Below are positions 57,737 to 64,000 of a DNA stretch of 64,000 nucleotides, one piece after another. Source of the DNA: Streptomyces sp. A2-16 (GTDB taxonomy: Bacteria > Actinomycetota > Actinomycetes > Streptomycetales > Streptomycetaceae); contig NZ_CP063808.1 of the NCBI RefSeq assembly GCF_018128905.1, forward strand, positions 9,238,001-9,302,000, written 5' to 3'. Both the position numbers and the translations under genes were made by a program. Under the pieces are notes generated by a model. That model ran no database searches, was not told the origin of the DNA, and saw only the letters and a program-made list of their open reading frames with translations. Each line of letters starts with the position of its first letter. Position 1 is the first letter of the stretch.

Positions 57737-59131
57737 ATGGCTTCTTCGCACAACGCCCGCGTCCTGGTCGCGTCCAATCGAGGTCCCGTCTCGTACGACG
57801 TGGGCGACGACGGCTCGCTGCGAGCCAGGCGCGGCGGCGGCGGCCTCGTCTCCGGCCTGTCGGCGATCGGGCCGGAGTCCGACGCGCTGTGGGTGTGCTC
57901 GGCCCTGTCCGACGGCGACCGCGAGGCGGTGCGGCAGGGGGTCGGCGAGGACGGCGTCCGGATGCTCGCGATCCCCGCCGACGTGCACGCGGACGCGTAC
58001 AACGGCATCGCGAACTCGGTCCTCTGGTTCGTACACCATCTCCTCTACCAGACCCCGCTGGAGCCGACCTTCGACGCGGAGTTCCGGCGGCAGTGGGCGT
58101 CGTACGAGACGTACAACCGCGCCTTCGCGGAGGCGCTCGCGGAGGAGGCGGCCGAGGGGGCGGCGGTCCTGGTGCAGGACTACCACCTGTGCCTGGTGCC
58201 GGGGATGCTCCGCGAACTCCGCCCCGACCTGCGCATCGCCCACTTCTCGCACACGCCGTGGGCGCCGGTGGAGTACTTCCGGATGCTGCCGGACGACATC
58301 GCGGAGCAGTTGCTGCGCGGCATGCTCGGCGCCGACCGGCTCGGCTTCCTCACCCACCGCTGGGCGGACGCCTTCACGGCCTGCTGCACGGCGCTCGTGG
58401 ACGGGCTCGGACGGACGCGGATCGGGGTGCACGGCCTTGGCGCGGACGCGGACTTCCTGCGCGCCCGCTCCCACGAGGCCGACGTCGAGGAGCGGATCGT
58501 CGCCCTGCGCGAGGAGATCGGCGAGGGCCGGAAGACCATCGTGCGGGTGGACCGGACCGAGCTGTCCAAGAACATCGTGCGCGGGCTGCTCGCCTACCGA
58601 AGGCTGCTGGAGTCGCGGCCCGAGTGGCGGGAGCGGGTGGTGCACGTGGCGTTCGCGTACCCGTCTCGGCAGGACCTGGCGGTGTACCGGGAGTACACCG
58701 CCGAGGTGCAGCGGCAGGCGGAGGAGATCAACGACACCTTCGGCACCCCTGGCTGGACCCCGGTCCTGCTGAATCTGAAGGACGACTTCGCGCGCTCCCT
58801 CGCCGCCTACCGGCTGGCCGACGTGGCGCTGGTCAACCCCATCCGGGACGGCATGAACCTGGTCGCCAAGGAGGTGCCGGTGGTCTCCGACGAGGCGTGC
58901 GCGCTGGTGCTGTCGCGGGAGGCCGGGGCGTACGAGGAGCTCGGTGACGAGTCGATCGTGGTGAACCCCTTCGACGTGGAGCAGACGGCGGCGGCCCTGC
59001 ACGAGGCCCTGACGATGCCGGCGCACGAACGGGCCGAACGCGCGAAGCGGCTGGCCGCGGCGGCGACGGCGCTCCCCCCGGCCCAGTGGTTCCTGGACCA
59101 GCTGACCGCGCTGACCGCGCTGAACGGGTGA
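57737..59131 (+). CDS. otsA: Trehalose-6-phosphate synthase
   Basis: 464 residues, GT20. It joins glucose-6-phosphate and UDP/GDP-glucose to trehalose-6-phosphate. 'VASNRGPVSYDV' near the start, 'VQDYHLCLVPGML' and 'NPIRDGMNLVAKE' with 'HTPWAPVEYFRMLP' are family motifs. ATG 57737 fits the conserved N-terminus. It overlaps the unit of otsB with 2 bases between stop and start, so product is handed straight to the phosphatase. Confidence 0.95.
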   Translation: MASSHNARVLVASNRGPVSYDVGDDGSLRARRGGGGLVSGLSAIGPESDALWVCSALSDGDREAVRQGVGEDGVRMLAIPADVHADAYNGIANSVLWFVHHLLYQTPLEPTFDAEFRRQWASYETYNRAFAEALAEEAAEGAAVLVQDYHLCLVPGMLRELRPDLRIAHFSHTPWAPVEYFRMLPDDIAEQLLRGMLGADRLGFLTHRWADAFTACCTALVDGLGRTRIGVHGLGADADFLRARSHEADVEERIVALREEIGEGRKTIVRVDRTELSKNIVRGLLAYRRLLESRPEWRERVVHVAFAYPSRQDLAVYREYTAEVQRQAEEINDTFGTPGWTPVLLNLKDDFARSLAAYRLADVALVNPIRDGMNLVAKEVPVVSDEACALVLSREAGAYEELGDESIVVNPFDVEQTAAALHEALTMPAHERAERAKRLAAAATALPPAQWFLDQLTALTALNG

Positions 59132-59133
59132 GC

Positions 59134-59955
59134 ATGAACCTTCCTGTGCCCCTCAACTCCGCCGGGCGGGACGGCCTGCGGGCGATCCTCGCGGAGCCGC
59201 ACCGGGCGGTGATCGGCCTGGACTTCGACGGGACGCTCGCGCCGATCGTGGCGGACCCGGAGAAGGCGTTCGCCCACCCCGAGGCGGTGCCGGCGCTCGC
59301 GGCGCTCGCGCCGAAGGTGGCGTCCGTGGCGGTGATCACCGGCCGCCCGGCCGCGGTCGCGGTCCGCAACGGCGGTTTCGCCGAGGTGCCGGGCCTCGAG
59401 CACCTGACCGTGCTCGGCCACTACGGCGCCGAGCGCTGGGACGCGGCGACGGGCGAGGTCACGGCCCCCGCCCCGCACCCGGGAGTGGCCGCGGTCCGGG
59501 CCGAGCTGCCGGAGCTCCTGGCCGGGACCGGCGCGTGGCTCGAGGAGAAGGGCGGCCGGGCGGTGGCCGTCCACACCCGCCGGGCCGCCGACCCCCAGGC
59601 CGCCTTCGACGCCCTCCAGGGACCCCTCACCGACCTGGCCGTCCGCAACGGTCTGATCGTGGAACCCGGCCGCCTCGTCCTGGAGCTCCGCCCGCCCGGC
59701 ATGGACAAGGGGGTGGCCCTCCTGAAGCACGTGCGCGAGGTCTCCGCCCGGTCCGTGCTGTTCGCCGGCGACGACCTGGGCGATCTGCCCGCGTACTCCG
59801 CGGTCGACGAACTGCGCACCGGCGGCACCCCCGGGCTCCTGGTGTGCAGCGGCAGCGACGAGGTGACGGAACTGCGCACGCGGGCCGACCTGGTGGTGGA
59901 CGGCCCGCAGGGCGTGGTGGGGCTGCTGCGGACGCTGGCGGAGCGGCTCGGCTGA
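59134..59955 (+). CDS. otsB: Trehalose-6-phosphate phosphatase
   Basis: 273 residues, HAD fold. 'GLDFDGTLAPIVADP' carries nucleophile Asp30 and Asp32; 'VITGRP' and 'FAGDDLGDLPAYSAV' are motifs II and IV; 'ELRPPGMDKGVAL' is the substrate segment with the conserved Lys. It releases trehalose from the OtsA product. ATG 59134 lies 2 bases past the otsA stop; GTG 59128 overlaps otsA. Converges on the DUF3263 gene. Confidence 0.95.
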   Translation: MNLPVPLNSAGRDGLRAILAEPHRAVIGLDFDGTLAPIVADPEKAFAHPEAVPALAALAPKVASVAVITGRPAAVAVRNGGFAEVPGLEHLTVLGHYGAERWDAATGEVTAPAPHPGVAAVRAELPELLAGTGAWLEEKGGRAVAVHTRRAADPQAAFDALQGPLTDLAVRNGLIVEPGRLVLELRPPGMDKGVALLKHVREVSARSVLFAGDDLGDLPAYSAVDELRTGGTPGLLVCSGSDEVTELRTRADLVVDGPQGVVGLLRTLAERLG

Positions 59956-59958
59956 CGC

Positions 59959-60192
59959 TCAGCGCTCCGACCGCCGGGCCTCCCGCACCCTGCGCAGCCG
60001 GTTCACCGTGACCGGGTCGAAGGCCAGGGCACGTTCGTCGTCGAGGAGGGCGTTGAGGAGCTGGTAGTAGCGGACCGGGGCCAGGCCCAGTTCCTCCCGT
60101 ATCGCACGCTCCTTCGCGCCGGGCCCGGCGAATCCGCGGCGCTCCAGCGCGAGCACGTCCCGCTCCCGGCGGTCGAGTTCCGCATGCTCCAT
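59959..60192 (-). CDS. DUF3263 protein
   Basis: 77 residues. 'RERDVLALERRGFAGPGAKE' and 'ELGLAPVRYYQLLNALLD' form a short helix-turn-helix-like domain of the DUF3263 family, small actinobacterial proteins that may bind DNA. Function unknown. ATG 60192. Confidence 0.82.
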   Translation of the reverse strand: MEHAELDRRERDVLALERRGFAGPGAKERAIREELGLAPVRYYQLLNALLDDERALAFDPVTVNRLRRVREARRSER

Positions 60193-60255
60193 GCCCCGAC
60201 CGTAACGCCCCCCACTGACAAGCGGCCACGGCGGCTGCCGCGGCCGCTTCCGCGC

Positions 60256-61533
60256 CTACTCCGCCTTCTGCGCGGTCAGCTGCAGCCCGCGCAGCACGTC
60301 CGCGGGGCTCCCGTTCGTACTCACCGCCGATCCGATCCGCTTCTTCACGGCCGCGCTGACCGAGGCCCAGGACGTCTTGCCCACGGGCGGCAGCTCCGAG
60401 CTGGGCAGCGCGTTCAGGAAGGGCTTGAGGTCGGCGTCCTGGGAGTCCCCGCTCATGGCCTCGGACGCGGAGTTGGTCACCGGCAGCAGGTCGTACTCCC
60501 GCGAGAACGCGAGCACGTTCTTCTCGCTGTAGACGAAGTCGAGGAAGTCGCCCACCTGTTCGGCGTGCCCGTTCTGCCGGAAGCTCATCATCCAATCGGC
60601 GACGCCCATGGAGTTCTTGGTCCTGCCCTCGGCGCCGGGCATGGGCACCATCCCGAACTTCACCCCCTTCGCGGCGGCCATCTTCATCAGCGAGGGGTGC
60701 CCGTTGAGCATGCCGACGTCCCCGGCGGCGAAGGCCGCGAACGCGGCGGCCCGGTTCAGGTTCTCGGGCGCGACGGGGCCGGTCAGTCCCTTGCCGACGA
60801 GGTCGTCCTTGAGCCAGTTCAGCGTCGTGACGTTCTCCTCGGAGTCGATGCCGTACGTGCCCATGGAGTCGACGTAGCCGCCGCCCCCGCTCAGCAGCCA
60901 CTGCATGGTCTCGGCCTGTGCCTCCTCGGGGCCGAGCGGCAGCGCGTACGGGTACTTCACCCCGTCCGCCTTGAGGGCCTCGGCGTCGGCGGCCAGCTGC
61001 TTCCACGTCGTCGGCGGGGTGAGGCCGGCGTCGGCGAAGAGGGTCTTGTTGTAGAAGAGCAGCCGGGTCGACGCGGCGAACGGCATCCCGTACTGCATCC
61101 CGTTGATCCGCCCGGCGGAGGCGAGCTGCGACACGAAGTCGGCCTGCTCCCGGATGCCGAGCAGGTCGTCGGCCTTGTACAGCAGCCCCTTGTCCGCGTA
61201 GTCGGCGTAGGCGCCGATCTGCGCCATGTCGGGCGCCTGCCCCGCGTCGACCAGCTCCTTGACCTTGCGGTCGACGTCGGTCCAGGAGTACACGCTGACG
61301 TCGATCTTCACGCCGGGGTGCTGGGCCTCGTACTCCTTGACGAGCTTGTCCCAGTACTTCTGGGAGCTGTCGGCCGAGCTGTCGCCGTAGTCGGCGGCGA
61401 CCAGCTTCAGCGTCACCTCACCCGATCCTCCGCCGAGCCCGCAGCCGCCGAGGACCGCCGTCATACCCAGTGCGGACACCGCCGCGATCGTTCCCGTCCT
61501 TCGCCGCCGCACCGACAACCGCCCCACACTCAC
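60256..61533 (-). CDS. Sugar ABC transporter solute-binding lipoprotein
   Basis: 425 residues. Signal with Arg-rich n-region, hydrophobic stretch and lipobox 'LGGC' makes it a lipoprotein on the outer face of the membrane. The rest is a family-1 (maltose/GlcNAc type) binding protein: 'YDQ'-like segment 'YADYADKGLLY', 'FYNKTLFADAGLTPPTTW', 'FAAGDVGMLNGHPS'. It should capture a sugar or oligosaccharide, but no permease or ATPase is in the window. Start is ambiguous: GTG 61533 is preferred because a 16-bp palindrome lies just before it; ATG 61557 adds eight residues. Diverges from nagK across two DasR-like boxes. Confidence 0.85.
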   Translation of the reverse strand: MSVGRLSVRRRRTGTIAAVSALGMTAVLGGCGLGGGSGEVTLKLVAADYGDSSADSSQKYWDKLVKEYEAQHPGVKIDVSVYSWTDVDRKVKELVDAGQAPDMAQIGAYADYADKGLLYKADDLLGIREQADFVSQLASAGRINGMQYGMPFAASTRLLFYNKTLFADAGLTPPTTWKQLAADAEALKADGVKYPYALPLGPEEAQAETMQWLLSGGGGYVDSMGTYGIDSEENVTTLNWLKDDLVGKGLTGPVAPENLNRAAAFAAFAAGDVGMLNGHPSLMKMAAAKGVKFGMVPMPGAEGRTKNSMGVADWMMSFRQNGHAEQVGDFLDFVYSEKNVLAFSREYDLLPVTNSASEAMSGDSQDADLKPFLNALPSSELPPVGKTSWASVSAAVKKRIGSAVSTNGSPADVLRGLQLTAQKAE

Positions 61534-61534
61534 G

Positions 61535-61550
61535 TTCGAAAGCTTTCGAA
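61535..61550. promoter_or_regulatory. 16-bp perfect palindrome upstream of the lipoprotein gene
   Basis: TTCGAAAGCTTTCGAA is a perfect palindrome with a GAAAGCTTTC centre typical of LacI-family operators. It ends 2 bases before the GTG start of the lipoprotein gene, or lies inside it if ATG 61557 is used. Confidence 0.7.
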
Positions 61551-61571
61551 AAGTCATACATATCTTGGAAC

Positions 61572-61605
61572 TAAGGTCTACACCACGTGAGTGGACTAGA
61601 CCTCT
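61572..61605. promoter_or_regulatory. Two DasR-like boxes between lipoprotein gene and nagK
   Basis: Box 1 at 61572-61587 (TAAGGTCTACACCACG) matches ACTGGTCTAGACCACT at 11 of 16 positions; box 2 at 61590-61605 (AGTGGACTAGACCTCT) at 13 of 16. Spacing of 18 bases between equal positions puts them on nearly the same face. DasR is the GlcNAc-responsive GntR regulator of streptomycetes and its known targets include nagKA. Confidence 0.75.
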
Positions 61606-61633
61606 TGCGGGTCCAAGGGTCACACTGTCCCCC

Positions 61634-62578
61634 GTGAGACATGTCATCGCCCTCGACGTGGGCGGCACCGGGATGAAGGCGGCCTTGGTCGGCGCGGGCG
61701 GCGAGCTCCTGCACCGGGCCCGCCGGGCGACCGGCCGCGAGCGCGGACCGGACGCGGTCGTCGACGGCATCCTCGACTTCGCCGCCGAGCTGCGCGCGTA
61801 CGGCACCGAGCACCTCGGCGCCCCCGCGGTCGCGGCCGGTGTCGCCGTCCCCGGCATCGTCGACGAGGAGCGGGGCATCGCGGCCTACTCGGCCAACCTG
61901 GGCTGGCGGGACGTCCCGCTGCGCGCGCTGCTCGCCGAGCGGCTCGGCGGTGTCCCGGTCGCCCTCGGCCACGACGTCCGCACCGGCGGTCTCGCCGAGG
62001 GCCGCATCGGAGCGGGCCAGGGCACCGACCGCTTCCTCTTCGTCGCCCTGGGCACCGGCATCGCGGGCGCGATCGGCATCGCGGGCCGGGTGGAGGCGGG
62101 CGCCCACGGCTTCGCGGGCGAGATCGGCCACATCGTCGTACGGCCGGGGGGCACCGCCTGTCCGTGCGGCCTGCGCGGCTGCCTCGAGCGATACGCCTCG
62201 GCGGCGGCGGTCAGCGAGGCCTGGGCCGCGGTCACCGGGAATCCCGAGGCGGACGCGGCGGACTGCGCGAAGGCGGTGGAGGCCGAGGACGCGAGGGCCC
62301 GGGAGGTCTGGCAGCACGCCGTGGACGCCCTGGCCGACGGCCTGGTCACCGCCCTCACCCTCCTGGACCCCCGCACCCTGATCATCGGTGGCGGCCTGGC
62401 CGAGGCGGGGGAAACCTTGTTCACACCGCTGAGGGAGGCGGTCCGCAGCCGGATCACCTTCCAGAAGCTCCCGACGATCGTCCCGGCCGCCCTGGGCGAC
62501 ACGGCGGGCTGCCTGGGTGCCGGCCTGCTGGCCTGGGATCTCCTCGAGACAACGGACCGTACGGAGGTAATTCCCTGA
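61634..62578 (+). CDS. nagK: N-acetylglucosamine kinase (ROK family)
   Basis: 314 residues. 'LDVGGTGMKAALVG' is the ATP-phosphate loop, 'HD' at 113-114 the catalytic Asp, 'GEIGH' and 'CPCGLRGCLE' (C176, C178, C183) the zinc-binding ROK signature. It phosphorylates GlcNAc or GlcN; being paired with nagA makes GlcNAc the likely substrate. GTG 61634 is fixed by the standard N-terminus. Its TGA shares one base with the nagA ATG. Confidence 0.88.
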   Translation: MRHVIALDVGGTGMKAALVGAGGELLHRARRATGRERGPDAVVDGILDFAAELRAYGTEHLGAPAVAAGVAVPGIVDEERGIAAYSANLGWRDVPLRALLAERLGGVPVALGHDVRTGGLAEGRIGAGQGTDRFLFVALGTGIAGAIGIAGRVEAGAHGFAGEIGHIVVRPGGTACPCGLRGCLERYASAAAVSEAWAAVTGNPEADAADCAKAVEAEDARAREVWQHAVDALADGLVTALTLLDPRTLIIGGGLAEAGETLFTPLREAVRSRITFQKLPTIVPAALGDTAGCLGAGLLAWDLLETTDRTEVIP

Positions 62579-63789
62579 TGGCAACGCCGCTAGGGGCGCG
62601 GGGAACTGCGCGACCAGCCACGACGAACCCGCACCCCGCGCCGGCCGGAACCCCCCTGGTGCTCTCCGGCGCCAACGTGGTCCTGCCCACGGGAACGGTC
62701 GAGAACGGCCAAGTGGTCGTCGAGGGCACGCGAATCACCAGCACCGCCCCCGAGAACGCCCAGGTCGTCGACGTCACCGGAAACTGGCTGGTCCCCGGCT
62801 TCGTCGACCTCCACAACCACGGCGGCGGCGGAGCCTCCTTCACCTCGGGCACCACGGACGACATCCTCAAGGGCATCCGCACCCACCTGAACCACGGCAC
62901 CACCACCCTCGTCGCCTCCACCGTCACGGGCGAGATGGACTTCCTCGCCCACCGGGCCGGCCTGCTGAGCGAGCTCGCCGAACAGGGCGACATCGCCGGC
63001 ATCCACTTCGAGGGCCCGTTCATCTCCCCCTGCCGCAAGGGCGCGCACTCCGAGGAGCTGCTGCGCGACCCCGACCCGGCGGAGGTCCGCAAGCTGATCG
63101 ACGCGGCGCGCGGGCAGGCGAGGATGGTCACGCTGGCCACCGAACTCCCCGGCGGCATCGACTCCGTACGGCTCCTCGCCGAGCACGGCGTCATCGCGGC
63201 GGTCGGGCACACGGACGCGACGTACGAGCAGACCCTCGAGGCCATCGACGCGGGCGCCACGGTGGCCACGCATCTCTTCAACGCGATGCCGCCCCTGGGC
63301 CATCGCGCCCCGGGCCCCATCGCCGCCCTCCTGGAGGACGAGCGGATCACGGTCGAGCTGATCAACGACGGCACGCATCTGCACCCGGCCGCACTGCAAC
63401 TGGCGTTCCATCACGCGCGTTCCGCCAGGGTCGCGTTCATCACCGACGCCATGGACGCAGCCGGTTTCGGCGACGGCCGTTACATGCTCGGCCCCCTGGA
63501 GGTGGAGGTCAGCGAGGGAGTCGCCCGGCTCGTGGAGGGCGGTTCGATCGCGGGCTCGACGCTCACACTGGACCGTGCCTTCAAGCGGGCGGTGACCGTC
63601 GACCGGCTGCCGGTCGCGGACGTGGTCGCGGCGATCTCCGCCAACCCGGCCCGGCTGCTGGGCATGTCCGACCGCATCGGCTCGCTGGAGCCGGGCAAGG
63701 ACGCCGACCTGGTCCTCCTCGACCATCAATTCGACCTCAAGGGCGTCATGCGCCGGGGTGAATGGGTGATCGATCCCCAACTGGGGTGA
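62578..63789 (+). CDS. nagA: N-acetylglucosamine-6-phosphate deacetylase
   Basis: 403 residues, amidohydrolase fold. It removes acetate from GlcNAc-6-phosphate. 'VDLHNHGGGG' has His79 and His81, 'HFEGPFIS' Glu145 binds metal, 'THLFNAMPPLGH' is the substrate loop and 'FITDAMDAAG' holds the catalytic Asp. The usual protein is about 380 residues; here the first 20 ('MATPLGARGTARPATTNPHP') are a translated intergenic repeat. ATG 62578 follows GGAGG by 10 bases; GTG 62659 would give the normal length. Coupled to nagK. Confidence 0.93.
   Translation: MATPLGARGTARPATTNPHPAPAGTPLVLSGANVVLPTGTVENGQVVVEGTRITSTAPENAQVVDVTGNWLVPGFVDLHNHGGGGASFTSGTTDDILKGIRTHLNHGTTTLVASTVTGEMDFLAHRAGLLSELAEQGDIAGIHFEGPFISPCRKGAHSEELLRDPDPAEVRKLIDAARGQARMVTLATELPGGIDSVRLLAEHGVIAAVGHTDATYEQTLEAIDAGATVATHLFNAMPPLGHRAPGPIAALLEDERITVELINDGTHLHPAALQLAFHHARSARVAFITDAMDAAGFGDGRYMLGPLEVEVSEGVARLVEGGSIAGSTLTLDRAFKRAVTVDRLPVADVVAAISANPARLLGMSDRIGSLEPGKDADLVLLDHQFDLKGVMRRGEWVIDPQLG
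62593..62625 (+). repeat. Palindromic repeat, copy 4, inside nagA 5' end
   Basis: 'GGGGCGCGGGGAACTGCGCGACC' with 'AGCCACGACG' is the same element as at 9848, but falls within the first codons of nagA and is read in frame as LGARGTARPATT. Confidence 0.8.
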
Positions 63790-63867
63790 TGTGTCACGCT
63801 GTTGAGGCCGGGGACGTCCTGGGAGAATGGCCGGGCACATTTCCGTCTTCGGGGGAGGTCGGCCCGG

Positions 63868-64000
63868 GTGATCCTCACGGTCACGCTGAACACCGCGCTC
63901 GACCTCACGTATCGCGTACGGTCGCTGCGGCCGCACACCAGTCACCGGGTCACCGAGGTCACCGAGCGCCCCGGCGGCAAGGGGGTGAACGTGGCCCGGG
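63868..64000 (+). CDS. PfkB-family sugar kinase (1-phosphofructokinase-like), 3' end cut
   Basis: Only 44 residues are in the window. 'ILTVTLNTALDLTYRV' and 'RPGGKGVNVAR' are the start and first signature of 1-phosphofructokinase/tagatose-6-phosphate kinase-type PfkB proteins. GTG 63868 has GGGAGG 9 bases upstream. Function of the full protein (hexose-phosphate kinase) is inferred. It lies 78 bases beyond nagA and may be in the same sugar-use cluster. Confidence 0.8.
   Translation, partial: MILTVTLNTALDLTYRVRSLRPHTSHRVTEVTERPGGKGVNVAR

Overview
The window is a high-GC actinobacterial chromosome segment, almost certainly Streptomyces. The evidence is the very high G+C in third codon positions, GTG and TTG starts, Tat-type and lipoprotein signal peptides, and families such as DUF2530, DUF3027, DUF3263, DUF2771 and futalosine-pathway mqnB/mqnD. 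The groEL-cold shock-threonine synthase-gpgS-otsAB-nagKA order also looks, from memory, like the groEL2 neighbourhood of model streptomycetes. I see no integrase, transposase, prophage or CRISPR array; this looks like core chromosome.

Layout. 1-5.0 kb: a cut SGNH hydrolase, a Tat-exported beta-carbonic anhydrase, and a DUF4097 protein plus DrrAB-type ABC exporter that diverge from a MarR/GbsR-like regulator across an array of GTTGC/GCAAC half sites. 5.0-13.3 kb: a frameshifted gene, a DoxX plus ECF41 sigma operon with its own recognisable promoter, an amidase, aldo/keto reductase, ThpR, a 29-residue membrane peptide, an acetyltransferase and a MarR-MFS pair. 13.3-25.4 kb: a purine permease, a P-type ATPase, two tandem secreted paralogues, a giant sacsin/Hsp90-type ATPase, and an ECF sigma with a membrane partner. 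25.7-41 kb: a transporter, menaquinone genes mqnB-mqnD, a cold-shock protein, a helicase-associated WYL-like protein, an XPB helicase and a HelR-like RNA polymerase-recycling ATPase. 41-51.7 kb: cutC behind a DasR-like site, metabolic and hypothetical genes, and murR-murQ for N-acetylmuramate recycling. 51.8-56.6 kb: a complete transcription unit for an unusual tRNA-Gly(UCC)-like RNA, groEL with two CIRCE operators, a cold-shock gene, and a CysO-like sulfur carrier plus threonine-synthase-like enzyme behind a SAM riboswitch. 56.7-64 kb: glucosyl-3-phosphoglycerate synthase, trehalose genes otsA-otsB, a solute-binding lipoprotein diverging from nagK-nagA across two DasR-like boxes, and the start of a PfkB-family sugar kinase.

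How parts fit. MurQ produces GlcNAc-6-phosphate, NagK phosphorylates GlcNAc and NagA deacetylates the product, so two separate loci feed one cell-wall amino-sugar recycling route, with DasR-like boxes at nagKA (and unexpectedly at cutC). The SAM riboswitch in front of a ThrC-like enzyme paired with a sulfur carrier protein suggests homocysteine/methionine synthesis from O-phosphohomoserine rather than threonine synthesis. The tRNA-like gene keeps glycyl-tRNA synthetase identity elements but has a non-standard T loop, weak D stem and U37, raising the possibility of a non-ribosomal glycine donor. These last two are the most interesting items. Short palindromic repeats recur between genes, and two of them have been translated into proteins (NagA N-terminus and the sacsin-like ATPase).
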